Of a stretch of 64,000 bases of DNA, positions 46,090 to 56,913 are shown in pieces (position 1 is the stretch's first letter; the number at the start of each line of letters is the position of its first letter). A program made the position numbers and the translations under genes. The DNA is from Paralithodes platypus. Its lineage: Eukaryota > Arthropoda > Malacostraca > Decapoda > Lithodidae. The DNA is taken from contig CM064580.1 of the NCBI GenBank assembly GCA_032716605.1, positions 32,748,728 to 32,812,727 of the forward strand, read 5' to 3'. Under the pieces are notes generated by a model. That model worked only from the letters and a program-made list of their open reading frames with translations. It did no database searches and was not told where the DNA came from.

Positions 46090-48953
46090 TGTGCTTCATT
46101 TACACCGAGAGTAATCCAGCTAGCTCTCACAAACACCTCCTCCTCGACTTTCCCCTCACGACCCCTCAAAATTACCTGGACCTCGGCCTGTTACTCTTTC
46201 TATTAACTTCTGCAACATTTGCGGACTTTCCTCTAATTTTCTCTCTGTTGAACACCATCTCTCCTCCTACAAACCTGATCTTTTTTTCCTCACCGAAACT
46301 CAGGTGTCTGAAGCAACTGCCAGCAGCCCCTTCTCTGTATCCTCCTACTTTATCTATCCTAGTTTCAAAGCCAAAGGCGGATGTTGTGCACACAGTGGAA
46401 CATATTCTATCCATTTCTCCTTTCTCAGAAATCTCCATCTTAGGAGATTTCAACGTTCACCACCGCCAATGGGTCTCCTCTCACACTACTGACCCACCTG
46501 CTGAACAAGCCTACGTCTTTTCCATCCTAAATGACCTAGAGCAGTTAGTTCAGCAACCCACCCGTATCCCAGATCGCATCGGAGAACGGCCCAACATTCT
46601 TGACTTGTTTCTAACTTCTAACCCTTCTTCTTATACTGTCGATCTTTTCTCTCCTTTGGGCTCCTCCGACCATAAACTTCTCTCTGTCACCTGTCCTATC
46701 TCTCCAGTACGGCCACCTGATCCTCCTAGCCGGCGGCGCTTGTGGCACTTTGGCGCTGCCGACTGGGAGGCTCTGCGGCAGTACTTCTATGATTTCCCAC
46801 GGAATGATTTCTGCTTCCGTGGCCGGGGACCCTCAGAGAGTGCTGAACACATTACCGAGGTAATCCTATCGGGCATGGAAGCATACATTCCATTCTCTTT
46901 CTCTCAGACTAATGCTAAAAATCTTGGTTTACTCACGCCTGTTCTACTGCTGTCCGCAATAAGGAGGAAGCATTCAAATGGTACCCACACCTTAAAACTC
47001 AAGACTCTCATTCTTCCTATGTTTCTGCCCGGAATCAAGCCAAATCTGTTCTTCGACTTGCCAAACACTCTTTCATCAATAATAAATGCACTGAACTATC
47101 CAACTCTAGCTCTTCCCAAGCTTTCTGGCATCTAGCCAAAAACCTCTCCAACAATTTCTCTTCCTCGTCTTTCCCTCTCCTTTCCCACTCTGATGGCACA
47201 ACCATCACTCCTTCCTCTGACAAAGCTAAACTCTTCGGTCAAACTTTTGCTAGAAACTCCACCTTGGATGATTCCGGTGCTATTCCTCCCTCTCCACCCT
47301 CCTCTCTCTTACGTATGCCTAATATCCTAATCTCTTCTAATGATGTACTTTCTACCCTCTCTGGGCTTAATACTAATAAGGTGTACGGTCCGGGACGGTG
47401 TTCCTCCTGTTGTTCTCAAAAACTGTGCTTCCGTGCTGACTCCCTGCCTAGGCAAACTCTTTCGTCTCTGTCTATCCTCTAACGTCTTCCCTTCATGCTG
47501 GAAGTTTGCTCACATTCAACCTGTCCCAAAGAAGGGTGACCGCTCTCAACCCTCCAACTATCGTCCAATTGCTCTCATCTCTTGTCTTTCTAAAGTTTTT
47601 GAAACTATTCTTGTTTCCAAATTTCTTAAGCATTTCTCTTCTCATAATCTGCTCTCAGATCGCCAGTATGGCTTCCTTAAGGGTCTTCTTTCATATCTTA
47701 CTAACTCTTGGTCATCCTCCTTTCGGGACTTCGGTGAGACTTTTTCTATTGCACTAGACATATCGATAGCCTCAGATAGAGTCTGGCATAAATCTTTAAT
47801 TTCTAAACTACCCTCCTTCGGTTTCTGTCCCTCCATCTGTGCCTTTGTCTCTAATTTCCTTTCCGGCCGTTCCATAGCCGCGGTTGTGGACGGCCATCAT
47901 TCACTTCCTCACCCTATAAACTCCGGTGTTCCTCAGGGCTCTGTCCTATCTCCTATTCTCTTTCTAATTTTTATAAATGATCTCCTCAACTGTACCTCAA
48001 TTCCCATCCATTCATACGCAGACGACTCAACCTTACACTACTCCATTAGTTTTTCAGAACGCCCCAGCCAGCAGTCCCTCAACGACAAAAGTAATGAAGC
48101 CATAGAACTCTTAAATTCTGATCTAAATACTATCTCCAATTGGGGCAGAGAAAACCTTGTTACCTTTAAGGCTTTCAAAACCCAATTTCTCCATCTATCT
48201 ACTCGTAAGGAACTCCCAGCGGACTATCCCTTATTCTTCAACAATACAAAATCAATCCTTCATCTTCTCTCAATATTCTTGGAGTCTCTTTTTCTTCTGC
48301 TCTCATTTGGAAGGACCATATTACCAGTCTTGTTAAGGCAACCTCTCAGAAGCTGGGCGTGCTCAACCACCTTAGGGGGTTCTTTTCCCCTGCACAGCTT
48401 CTTGCTCTGTACAGGGGCATAGTGCGTTCTTGTATTGAGAATTGTTCACATGTGTGGGGAGGTTCCTCTCATACCGCTCTCCTAGACAAAGTTGAAAGGA
48501 AGGCCTTTCGTATCATTAACTCCCGTCCACTCACCAACTCTCTGCAATCTCTCTCTCTCCGCCGCAATGTTGCATCTCTCTCGCTATTCTATCGCTACTA
48601 TAATAATCAATGTTCCTCAGAGCTTTCCCAGTGTATACCACCTCCTTTACGTAGAGCACGTGGTACCCGTCTTGCAACACAATCCTACCCCTACTCTGTG
48701 CAACTCTCCAACCCAAAAGTGAAACGTTACTCTCAAACTTTCTTCTACTCAACAACTGAGCTCTGGAACTCTCTCCCAGAATCAGTCTTTCCCTCTTCCT
48801 ATGACTTAAATTGTTTCAAACTCTGTGTGTCCAGGCATTTTGGCTCGAACGTCCCTTGATTTTGGCCCTGTCACTCTTTTAACTATCGGGGAGGCACTCG
48901 CTATAGGCAGGTCTTCCTTTTGCCTCCCTCAATCACATAGAAGAAAAAAAAAT
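46090..48953 (+). mobile_element. LINE family D, copy A
   Basis: Plus-strand non-LTR retrotransposon with endonuclease and RT, ending in AAGAAAAAAAA (about 48,942-48,953). The 5' boundary is uncertain. An internal deletion removes the middle of the endonuclease compared with copy B. A second copy follows head to tail; a third 3' fragment is at 22.85-23.2 kb. Confidence 0.75.
46190..48859 (+). pseudogene. Family D copy A endonuclease and RT (broken)
   Basis: Endonuclease pieces: [22 protein letters not shown] residues near 46,280, then after a deletion [18 protein letters not shown] near 46,430 and [12 protein letters not shown] near 46,660. RT: PSNYRPIALISCLSKVFET near 47,555; NSGVPQGSVLSPILFLIF near 47,920; HSYADDSTLHYSISF near 48,010, with an intact YADD. 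Motif A is damaged (ALDISIASDRVWHKS). The C-terminus reads CIENCSHVWGGSSHTALLDK and ELWNSLPESVFPSSYDLN. Frameshifts near 46,890, 47,390 and 48,250. Jockey-superfamily; clade not assigned. Confidence 0.8.
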
Positions 48954-49356
48954 ACGTGCACAGCAAACTCACTTGTTTATGTGTTCCCGATTTCGACTCC
49001 TCTGAATTCTCAACTTTATGGCTCAAACTTTCCTGTCATTCTCTTACTAAATATTTCTGTGCTGTCTATCTTTCCCCTAACTCTACCAACTTTCCCAAAT
49101 TCTTTGACTATCTAAACTCTACAGTGGAACACATTCTACCCATTTCTCCTTTCTCAGAAATCTCCATCTTATGAGATTTCAACGTTCTCCATCGCCAATG
49201 GCTCTCCTCTCACACTACTGACCAACCTGGTGAACAAGCTTACGTCTTTTCTATCCTAAATGACCTAGAGCTATTAGCTCAGCAACCCACCCGTATCCCG
49301 GATCGCCTCGGAGATCGGCCCAACATTCTTGACATGTTTCTAACTTCTAACCCTTC
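48954..49356 (+). pseudogene. Family D copy B, 5' part
   Basis: Endonuclease segment CVPDFDSSEFSTLWLKLSCH to YLSPNSTNFPKFFDYLN, the part deleted in copy A. ISIL then a stop, then DFNVLHRQWLSS, to NILDMFLTSNPS where the BEL/Pao element enters. 5'-truncated directly after copy A's A-rich tail. Confidence 0.75.
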
Positions 49357-49954
49357 TGTCCAAACTCTGATATGGACAGTCTTACTTTAAGTATTACATT
49401 AAGTATTTAATATTAAGTTTGTGGGATCAATGGTTATATAGAATAATTAAGAAGTTAATAATTATGTTCTATATTGGATATTGGGTAGTCTATCTTCCTA
49501 TGAACTTAGGCAATTATAATTGGGTGGGAAAATATATACCTACCCATTTGCGCATGCGTGATATTGGCGGACCTCTCGCGAATATTGTGAAGGTTCTGCA
49601 CTCTCTCCCTAGCTGCCACCACTACCAGACCGTCTGCTTACACTCTCGTGTTTCACCTCATATTTCGCCCCATTAGTGATAGTACTTAGCTCATCAATTC
49701 TCCATCTATCCATACTAATCCATAGATCATTAATCATCATTCCCATCAATCATCAAGTATAGTGGCCACCTTCTTTATTCATCAACTCTATCCTATTAGC
49801 TAACACACCCTTTTCACACACCATCTTGTAACATCATCACGGCTCAACAGGTCAACTAAGTTCTACAGCACTAGTTCCAGTCTTCAGGTGATATAAACTA
49901 TTGTATGGTATTATTATACAGTCCACTGAACCATCTAACTAACGAATATCCATA
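49357..49954 (+). repeat. 5' LTR of BEL/Pao element
   Basis: 598 bp, starts TGTCCAAACTCTGATATGG and ends ...CGAATATCCATA. The terminal CA expected of most LTRs is not evident. Confidence 0.82.
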
Positions 49955-49961
49955 TAATATA

Positions 49962-49976
49962 TGGTCCTTCGCCCGT
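49962..49976 (+). promoter_or_regulatory. Candidate primer binding site
   Basis: TGGTCCTTCGCCCGT, 7 nt after the LTR, begins with TGG as needed to pair with a tRNA 3' end. Primer tRNA not identified. Confidence 0.5.
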
Positions 49977-50603
49977 CCTAGTGTGATCGGTGGCCGGGCC
50001 CACTTGTTTGCTTGTCGGTGCATTTGATGGCTGCTCTCCCGCGATTTTTGCTTCCTTTTCGTCCGCGAGGGTTTCCCTGATTTGCCAATATGGCACATGG
50101 GTTTTTTAAGCACGGGGCAGCGGGAGGTGGTGTATGGGAAGGTTTTGAGCCGGATAATTGAATATGCACTAAAATTAACTAACCCATACAGTAAAATGCA
50201 TTTTTCTGATTGACTAATTTGAAAGTTCAATGAGTCTTGTTTTTCTGATTAGGCCTAACTACATTTAAATTTAAGTTCATTAACAATTTGTTCTTTCTGA
50301 TTAAGCCTAACTAAATTTAAATTTAAAGGAATCTATTGGCTTTTCTAAATTATTAGTAAAACTTGATGCATCTAATTTAACCCTGTTTTTTGCAAAATTT
50401 CTGTGATAGCCTAACTTTTCAATTAACATTGCGGCTTCTAAATTCTAAATTTTGAAGGGTTGTAATTTGGGTTTTAACTTTGATGATTTCAGCACTCGGC
50501 AGGCGCTAATTCTACAAGTTCTAATGCCACTCATGTTCTGATAATTTGCCATTTATCCCGTTGCTCGAGTTTAGTGTTAGGTCCGAACCCGAGTTTGATC
50601 GGC

Positions 50604-50607
<4 letters not shown>

Positions 50608-50643
<36 letters not shown>
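50608..50643. repeat. Poly(T) run
   Basis: About 36 T followed by C7. Read on the minus strand it is a poly(A) tail-like run after GGGGGGG, so an inserted retrosequence may end here. Confidence 0.85.
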
Positions 50644-50644
<1 letters not shown>

Positions 50645-50995
50645 CCCCCCCAACTTACTTCCTCTTGGGCATAGGCTGAGAGCCTTAACATTCACCGCTT
50701 TACAATGAACAGTGAAGCCCGTGAGGTCTTGTTCCAGTCTAGGGAGTGAGACATGTGAAGCACGTAGAGTACAACGAGCACCTGCCATCTTGCCTTCACA
50801 TGAGGCACGGTGCTCACTCATGGCCCGAAACGACCCCATCTCTGAAGCCACCTCGTTCCCGTGCTTCACTGTCTCACCCACTACACTCAGACTCTCACAC
50901 TTACACACACACAACGCCACCTGTTGAGCAGATAACTCACCAGGCATTGCACCCCTATAGCATATTTTGAATATGGGAATATTCATACAGTGCTA

Positions 50996-51178
50996 TTTAA
51001 TCAGGGAACAATGAGGGTATTTTATTGACGTTTCGGTGGGCTTGTGGTAATGCACTGATACCAGGTACAGCACAAATTCCATCCCAATAATATCATCCCA
51101 TTGATACATCAGGATTTGAACCCGGGACCTTTGGATTACCAGGCCAGTGGCAAGACCACTCCACCACACCTCCCCTAG
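50996..51178 (-). repeat. tRNA-derived SINE inside BEL/Pao leader
   Basis: Minus strand: A-box-like TGGTGGAGTGGTC near 51,167 and B-box GGTTCAAATCC near 51,120, with a non-tRNA tail to about 50,996. Target duplication not found. Confidence 0.6.
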
Positions 51179-51515
51179 GTGTGGTGGATGTATATTTATC
51201 ACCATGGTGGTGGTGTATATTTATCACCATGTCTTGTTAGTATAACCTTTGTTTTTTCCCTTTTTATTTCTTGCCATTGCTTGCGATTTGTGTTAGAACC
51301 CGAGTTTGATCGGCATGATAAGTATTGCAATTTGTTTTCCCTCTCGCATTTGATGTTACTCGCATTTATTCTCGCTCTTTGATTATCTGTCATTGGTCGT
51401 TCGCGTTTAGCGTTAGAACCTGAGTTTGATCGGCGGAAGATTTCCTGTTTCACATAAACTGTCATAAAGGTCTGGGTTTTGCATTTTTCATTTGTTTTGG
51501 ACTAAAGGTGACAAT

Positions 51516-52710
51516 ATGGAAGCTCTAGCCCAAGGCAAACTCTGTAGGGCAGGTATTAAAGGTTCCTTGACTGTCCTGGCAGCAGGTTTGGATGAGTTCT
51601 TGGAGTCCGCAACTTGGGTAGAAATCGAGGCAAAACTTCATAGCGTGCAAACCCAGGTGGTCAAATTTGAGGCCAATCAAGAGGTCTTGTTGCCGCTATA
51701 CACCTCAGACGATGAATATTTCAAAGAGAACCAAGCGGATATCATCTACTTATTTGACATCTATGGGATAGTCGCCCGCCTAAAGGCGGAATTGGGTAGT
51801 CAAGAAGGGCAAACTCGATCCGACAACAAAAAGGGATCGGGAGTTAGGCTAAATTGCCGCACCTGATCCTACCCACCTTCGCTGGCGACTCCACATTATG
51901 GACTGGGTTTTGGGACATGTTTCGATGTGTGGTGCATGAAAGGACTGACTTAAGTTCAATTCAAAAGTTAGCATACTTAAAGGGTCAGTTAAAGGGGGAT
52001 GCCTATAAGCTGATAGAAGGTTTCTCGGTGGAGGGTGCAAGCTACGTCCCCGCCTTAGACTTACTTCAAGAAACCTTCGGGCACCCCGACAGGGTAAAAG
52101 CGGCACACATCATGCATTTCCATAATCTTGTCGCTCCTAAATGTCAGGCAGTAGAACTAAAGGCTTTCTACGCCACCATGGAAAGTGCCATGAGATCTAT
52201 GACTAGTCAACAGGTGAGTCTGACAGAGTTCTGTGTGGTTACATTGCTGAATAAATTGCCATCACCAGTTAAGGAGACCATTAGGAGGGAGATGGGTGAG
52301 CAAAGCCTAGATTACAAGACTTTCACACTGTGTTTTCAGGCAGAATTGTATAACATGGTTGGTCAGGACTCTCCAGGAAAGAATATGCCTGTGGCTATGG
52401 CTGCATTCGCAACACAGAGTGGTGGTAGCCGGTTCCCATGTAAACTGTGCGGTGGGAATAACCATCCCTAGTATAAATGCTTTAAACATAAAACGGAACC
52501 GCTCAAAATTAAAAGAGCTCGGCAACTACGACTCTGTGCGGGATGTCTCTCCAGTGATCATGGTAGTAATGGGTGCACTAACCCTAACATCAAAAATTGT
52601 AGGTATTGCAAGGGTAAGCACTTTCACTCCCTGTGCCCAAAACAGAGAGAGGCAAGACCGGTTAGTGGAGGTACTACTAAGGAAGAGTCAACACCTACAA
52701 CCTTAAAAAC
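51516..52710 (+). pseudogene. BEL/Pao gag region (DUF1759-like and zinc knuckles)
   Basis: Starts at ATG 51,516 (MEALAQGKLCRAGIKGSLTV). A frameshift near 51,850 moves to the frame reading LPHLILPTFAGDSTLWTGFW, the typical start of the Pao gag-like domain, through LKGQLKGDAYKLIEGFSVEG and LNKLPSPVKETIRREMGE to about 52,360. Cysteine/histidine clusters follow (CKLCGGNNHP, a stop at 52,469, then CAGCLSSDHGSNGC and CRYCKGKHFHSLC). It would form the particle and bind RNA. Confidence 0.8.
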
Positions 52711-52711
52711 A

Positions 52712-53469
52712 ATGTCTGTAAGTATGAATAAGCAAACTGTGATCCTACCCACAGTTCAGCTGCCTGTAAAGGGTAGACACAGGAAAAGTATAACAGTCAG
52801 ATCGCTATTAGACCAATGCTCACAGAGGACCTTCGTGAAGAAATCCGTACTACCGTCCCTTTCATACGAAACCGTGGGGACGGAAGAATTACGGCTTCAT
52901 GGTTTTACCGGAACTCCAATCCCTTGTGAGTATACTATTGTAGCACTGAAATATTTACATCGGGGTAGGTTCCATCGTCTCGAAGCAATTGCGGTCGAGG
53001 ATCTTCCCGAACATAAGGTGAGTCTAGTCTTAGTGCTGAAATGATTAGTTTAAAGCACCATGGCATTAAATTGGCCGATTCATGCGTCACAGAGACAGCA
53101 CAGCTGGAGGTACTAATTGGTGCCGACTATTACTACAACATAGTGCGACCTGGTTATAAACGGGTAGGTAATTTGGTTTTACTAACAACCAAATTCGGAT
53201 ATGCACTGAGTGGTTCTTATGCGGCATCCACATCCAGTTCCAATACTGAGGTTGTAACACTTCTAAAAGTGGCAGTAACTCCAGTGGACCAATATATGTC
53301 TACTGGACAGTTCCCGTGCAAAGAAGAGCTGAATGCTTTGTGGGATTTAGACCACATTGGCATATCACCCAAAGAACATTCGCAAGCCGAACGGCAAGCT
53401 TTGATCAGTTATGAGGAGACAGTCACCTACGAGCCTGAGAGTCAACAATATCAGGTACGTCTGCCCTAG
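52712..53469 (+). pseudogene. BEL/Pao protease-like domain (DUF1758-like)
   Basis: Reads TVRSLLDQCSQRTFVKKSVL near 52,795, where an aspartic-protease-like DSGS motif is usual; here it is DQCS. Continues to LEAIAVEDLPEH, a frameshift near 53,040, then HGIKLADSC and LIGADYYYNIV near 53,120. The last residues before the break, YEPESQQYQVRLP, are the usual lead-in to RT. Likely inactive. Confidence 0.75.
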
Positions 53470-54706
53470 ACTGAATCAAAATCGGTTCAGGGTTGTCCTT
53501 TTCGGTGCGACCTGCTCTCAATTTCTCCTTAACGCGACCATCCTTAAGCATCTTTCTCTTGTTGATGCAGACCCGGAGTTGGTGCAGGAAATTAGGGCCG
53601 GGCTATATATCGATAACCTCCAAGGTACGGGGGATAATGAAAGTTCCCTTGTCCATGCTTACGATATGGCTCGTGAAGTAATGGATAATGCCCATTTATT
53701 CCTGCGCCAATGGGCCACAAATGGTCCCGTCTTGAGAAAGGTGTTGCAGAAGGATGGTGTTGCTGCGTAACAACAGGATTTGGTGAGAGTACTTGGCCTG
53801 GTGTGGAAAACTGACTCTGATTCTCTTTCTTTTGGAGTTCAGTATGCTCCTTTTGAACAGGTTACAAAGCGTGAGTGTTTAAGGTTTGCTGCCAAACTCT
53901 TTGATCCTTTGGGTGTTGTGTTGCCAGTATCAATAAGGTCTAAAATCTTTCTCCAACAATTGTAGAGACTGAAATTGGGTTGGGACGATGTTCTCTCTGT
54001 GGACCTGCAAGCGGAATGGCGGGGGATAGTGGATGACATGGTTCTCTGTAGTTGTATTGAGTTCTCTAGGAGGATCTGTTTCAGAAAGACTGTTTCCCTG
54101 CATGCATTTGCTGACGCAAGCAGTGTCGCTTACGGGACTGCTATATATCTAGTCAGTCCAGAGGGTAGCCACTTGGTCATGGCAAAGGCTAAGGTGGCCC
54201 CCATCAAGTCCCTTTCCATCCCTAAATTGGAATTGACTACAGTTCTGCTAGCCGCCAGAATGATTAACTTCGTTGAGAATGCCTATAAAGATAAACTTCA
54301 TATCTCTGAAACCTATGTATGGAGTGACAGTCAAATTACGCTACACTGGATTCACAGTCAAAAGAAACTGCCAGTGTATGTCACTAACCGCATCGACGAG
54401 ATACATGCCCTAGTCCCGACTGCTTCTTTCCGGTATGTGTCGACTAAAGAGAACCCAAGTGATATGGTATCTCGAGGCGTGTCTGCTAAATGTTTGAGTT
54501 CTTCTGCGTTGTGGTGGAATGGGCCTTCTTGGCTCCCGAAACCCGATGGATGGCCAGAGAATATAGATCTCCAACAGCTCCCCGCTGGTATCGTGACCCA
54601 AATTGTAGGCACGGTGCCCCAAGATGACACACAGTTATGGGACTGGCACAAATATAGCAGCTATGAAAGATTGCAGCATGTCACAGCATGGGTGATACGT
54701 TTTTAG
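53470..54706 (+). pseudogene. BEL/Pao RT remnant and RNase H
   Basis: The RT begins only at its late palm: VLFGATCSQFLLNATILKHL near 53,500 and GLYIDNLQGTGDNESSLVH near 53,605 (YIDN in place of YVDD). The region with the first catalytic aspartate, normally well over 100 residues, is absent. The connection reads KLFDPLGVVLPVSIRSK, and RNase H has LHAFADASSVAYGTAIYLV near 54,105, SLSIPKLELTTVLLAARM and VWSDSQITLHWI. In-frame stops at 53,768 and 53,963; a frameshift near 54,700 at its end. Confidence 0.8.
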
Positions 54707-56283
54707 TAAATAATTTGAAGGCAAAAAGAAATAACCTGCCCCCCACAGGTAGTGCTCATCTCAATGTACATGAAATTAGAGCTGCAGATAATGTTTTACT
54801 CAAATTATGCCAAAAAGAGACCTATTTGCAGGAACTTAAAATAATGGTGAAGGGTAAACAGTCCAGAAATAACTTCAACCAGTTAGGACTACACCTGAAG
54901 GGAGGTATAATTCATTGTGGAGGCAGATTGAGGTTAGCGGCTATCTCAGAATCATGCAAGTATCCTAAACTTCTGCCCTCCATACATCCCTTGACCCACC
55001 TGATAATTGATCGGTGCCATCGGCTCTGTTGCCATTACGGGGTCGGTCACGTGGTTACCTACATTCGTCAAAACTGGTGGGTGCCTAAACTCAGGCAGGT
55101 GGTGAAAAGCGTACTGGGTAAATGTCTGAAATGTCGTCGGGTAAAAGGTAAGCCCTACGACTATGCAGGACTGCCACCTTTACCAGCCCTGCGAACCACC
55201 CCTGGAGACCCGTATAAGGTCACTGGGGTGGACTATAGCGGAGCAATCCCGATCAAGGACTCGCCGACCATAAAGGCTTAAATGCTTTTATTTACTTGTG
55301 CGGTCACCAGAGCGATTCACATCGAAATAGTCACCAACCTCACTTGTGACAGTTTCCTCCACGCATTCAGGAGGTTCTGTAGTCGACAGGGATTTCCCCG
55401 GATCATTTTAAGTGACAATGCCAGCACTTTTGTTGGGGCCTCTGGGTACTTATCGGACATTTGTAATCACCCTAAAGTTCAGTCCCACCTTGGCAGTGTT
55501 CAATGTGAGTGGCAGTTTATCCCGGCTAGGGCGCCGTGGTTCGGCGCTATATGGGAAAGGGTCATCGGCATTGTCAAGGCGGGGTTGAAGAAGGTGTTGG
55601 GACGTGCCTTAATTTCCTTGGAGGAATTGACTACTCTACTGATGGAAATTGAGGCCACTATCAATGATCGTCCCTTATATTATGCTTCCGGCGACCTAGG
55701 GGATCTTACCCCAATAATACCCTCTGTTTTGGTGCGGGGTCATCGGTTGCGGGATCTTCCTGATGATAATGAAGTAGAGGATGGGTTGGAAGATCCAGAC
55801 TACATAAATAAAGATGTCATTTTAGCCAGATATCAATATATTCGCAAACTGTCGAAAGATATCTGGCGACGCTGGTCTAACGTGTATCTGGTGACCCTCA
55901 GAGAGGCGCATAAGTGTAAGCTGAGACCAATAAATGGTCAGTGGCCGGGTATCGGTGATGTCGTCATCATCCATGATGAGGGTCCGCGCGCTTTTTGGAA
56001 GTTGGGCCGTATTGTCGAGTTATTACCCGGTCAGGACGGAGAAGTCAGAGTGGCTAGAGTCCGGACGAAGACGGGAACATATACGCGGCCGACTGTCCGA
56101 CTGTACCCACTTGAGGGGGACATTGAGTGCAAAGAAGACTCCTCGGAGACGCCTGGAGACATTCCCACAGGGGCTACCTCGACCGATCAACCGGTTAAAG
56201 TACCCAGTGGACGTCCTAGTCGACAGGCGGCTCAAGCCTCCTCCCAATCATGGCGGAATAAAATAGCCTCCAGGCTTTTGTAG
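54688..56283 (+). pseudogene. BEL/Pao integrase (one stop)
   Basis: Zinc-binding HHCC region (HRLCCHYGVGHVVTYIRQNW and GKCLKCRRVKGKP near 55,120). The core has aspartate in VTGVDYSGAIPI near 55,225, a second in ILSDNASTFVGASGYL near 55,405, and glutamate in WFGAIWERVIGIVKAG near 55,545. One TAA at 55,279-55,281 interrupts it; otherwise the frame is open to TAG 56,281. The C-terminal domain contains WPGIGDVVIIHDEGP and TRPTVRLYPLEGD. Integrase inserts the DNA copy; this is the best-preserved part of the element. Confidence 0.85.
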
Positions 56284-56316
56284 ATACTGTATTATATAAA
56301 CCTGGTGGTGGGAATG

Positions 56317-56913
56317 TGTTCAAACTCTGATATGGACAGTCTATTTAAGTATTACATTAAGTATTTAGCATTAAGTTTGTGGGATCAATGGTTATATAGA
56401 ATAATTAAGAAGTTAATAATTATGTTCTATATTGGATATTGGGTAGTCTATCATTCCTATGAACTTAGGCAATTATAATTGGGTGGGAAAATATATACCT
56501 ACCCATTTGCGCATGCGTGATATTGGCGGACCTCTCGCGAATATTGTGAGGGTCCTGCACTCTCTCCCTAGCTGCCACCACTACCAGACCGTCTGCTTAC
56601 ACTCTCGTGTTTCACCTCATATTTCGCCCCATTAGTGATAGTACTTAGCTCATCAATTCTCCATCTATCCATACTAATCCATAGATCATTAATCATCATT
56701 CTCATCAATCATTAAGTATAGTGGCCCCCTTCTTTATTCATCAACTCTATCCTATTAGCTAACACACCCTTTTCACACACCATCTTGTAACATCATCACG
56801 GCTCAACAGGTCAACTAAGTTCTACAGCACTAGTTCCAGTCTTCAGGTGATATAAACTATGATATGGTATTATTATACAGTCCACTGAACCATCTAACTA
56901 ACGAATATCCATA
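56317..56913 (+). repeat. 3' LTR of BEL/Pao element
   Basis: 597 bp, starts TGTTCAAACTCTGATATGG after the purine-rich GGTGGTGGGAA, a weak polypurine tract. Pairs with 49,357-49,954. Confidence 0.82.

Larger units (their letters stand above)
50555..51435 (+). repeat. Three spaced repeats in BEL/Pao leader
   Basis: GAACCCGAGTTTGATCGGC-type units end at about 50,603, 51,314 and 51,434. The first two are separated by a T36 run and a SINE; the last two are about 120 bp apart. They lie between the primer binding site and gag. Confidence 0.65.
49357..56913 (+). mobile_element. BEL/Pao-type LTR retrotransposon
   Basis: 7,557 bp with LTRs 49,357-49,954 and 56,317-56,913 that differ by only about a dozen sites by eye. 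Flanks are CCTTC (left) and CCTTT (right), matching the 5-bp duplication size of this group with one change. The internal region carries BEL/Pao gag, protease-like, RNase H and integrase domains, but the RT core is missing. Inserted into family D copy B, whose uninterrupted equivalent is CCCTTCTTCTTATACTGTCG near 46,621. Confidence 0.87.
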
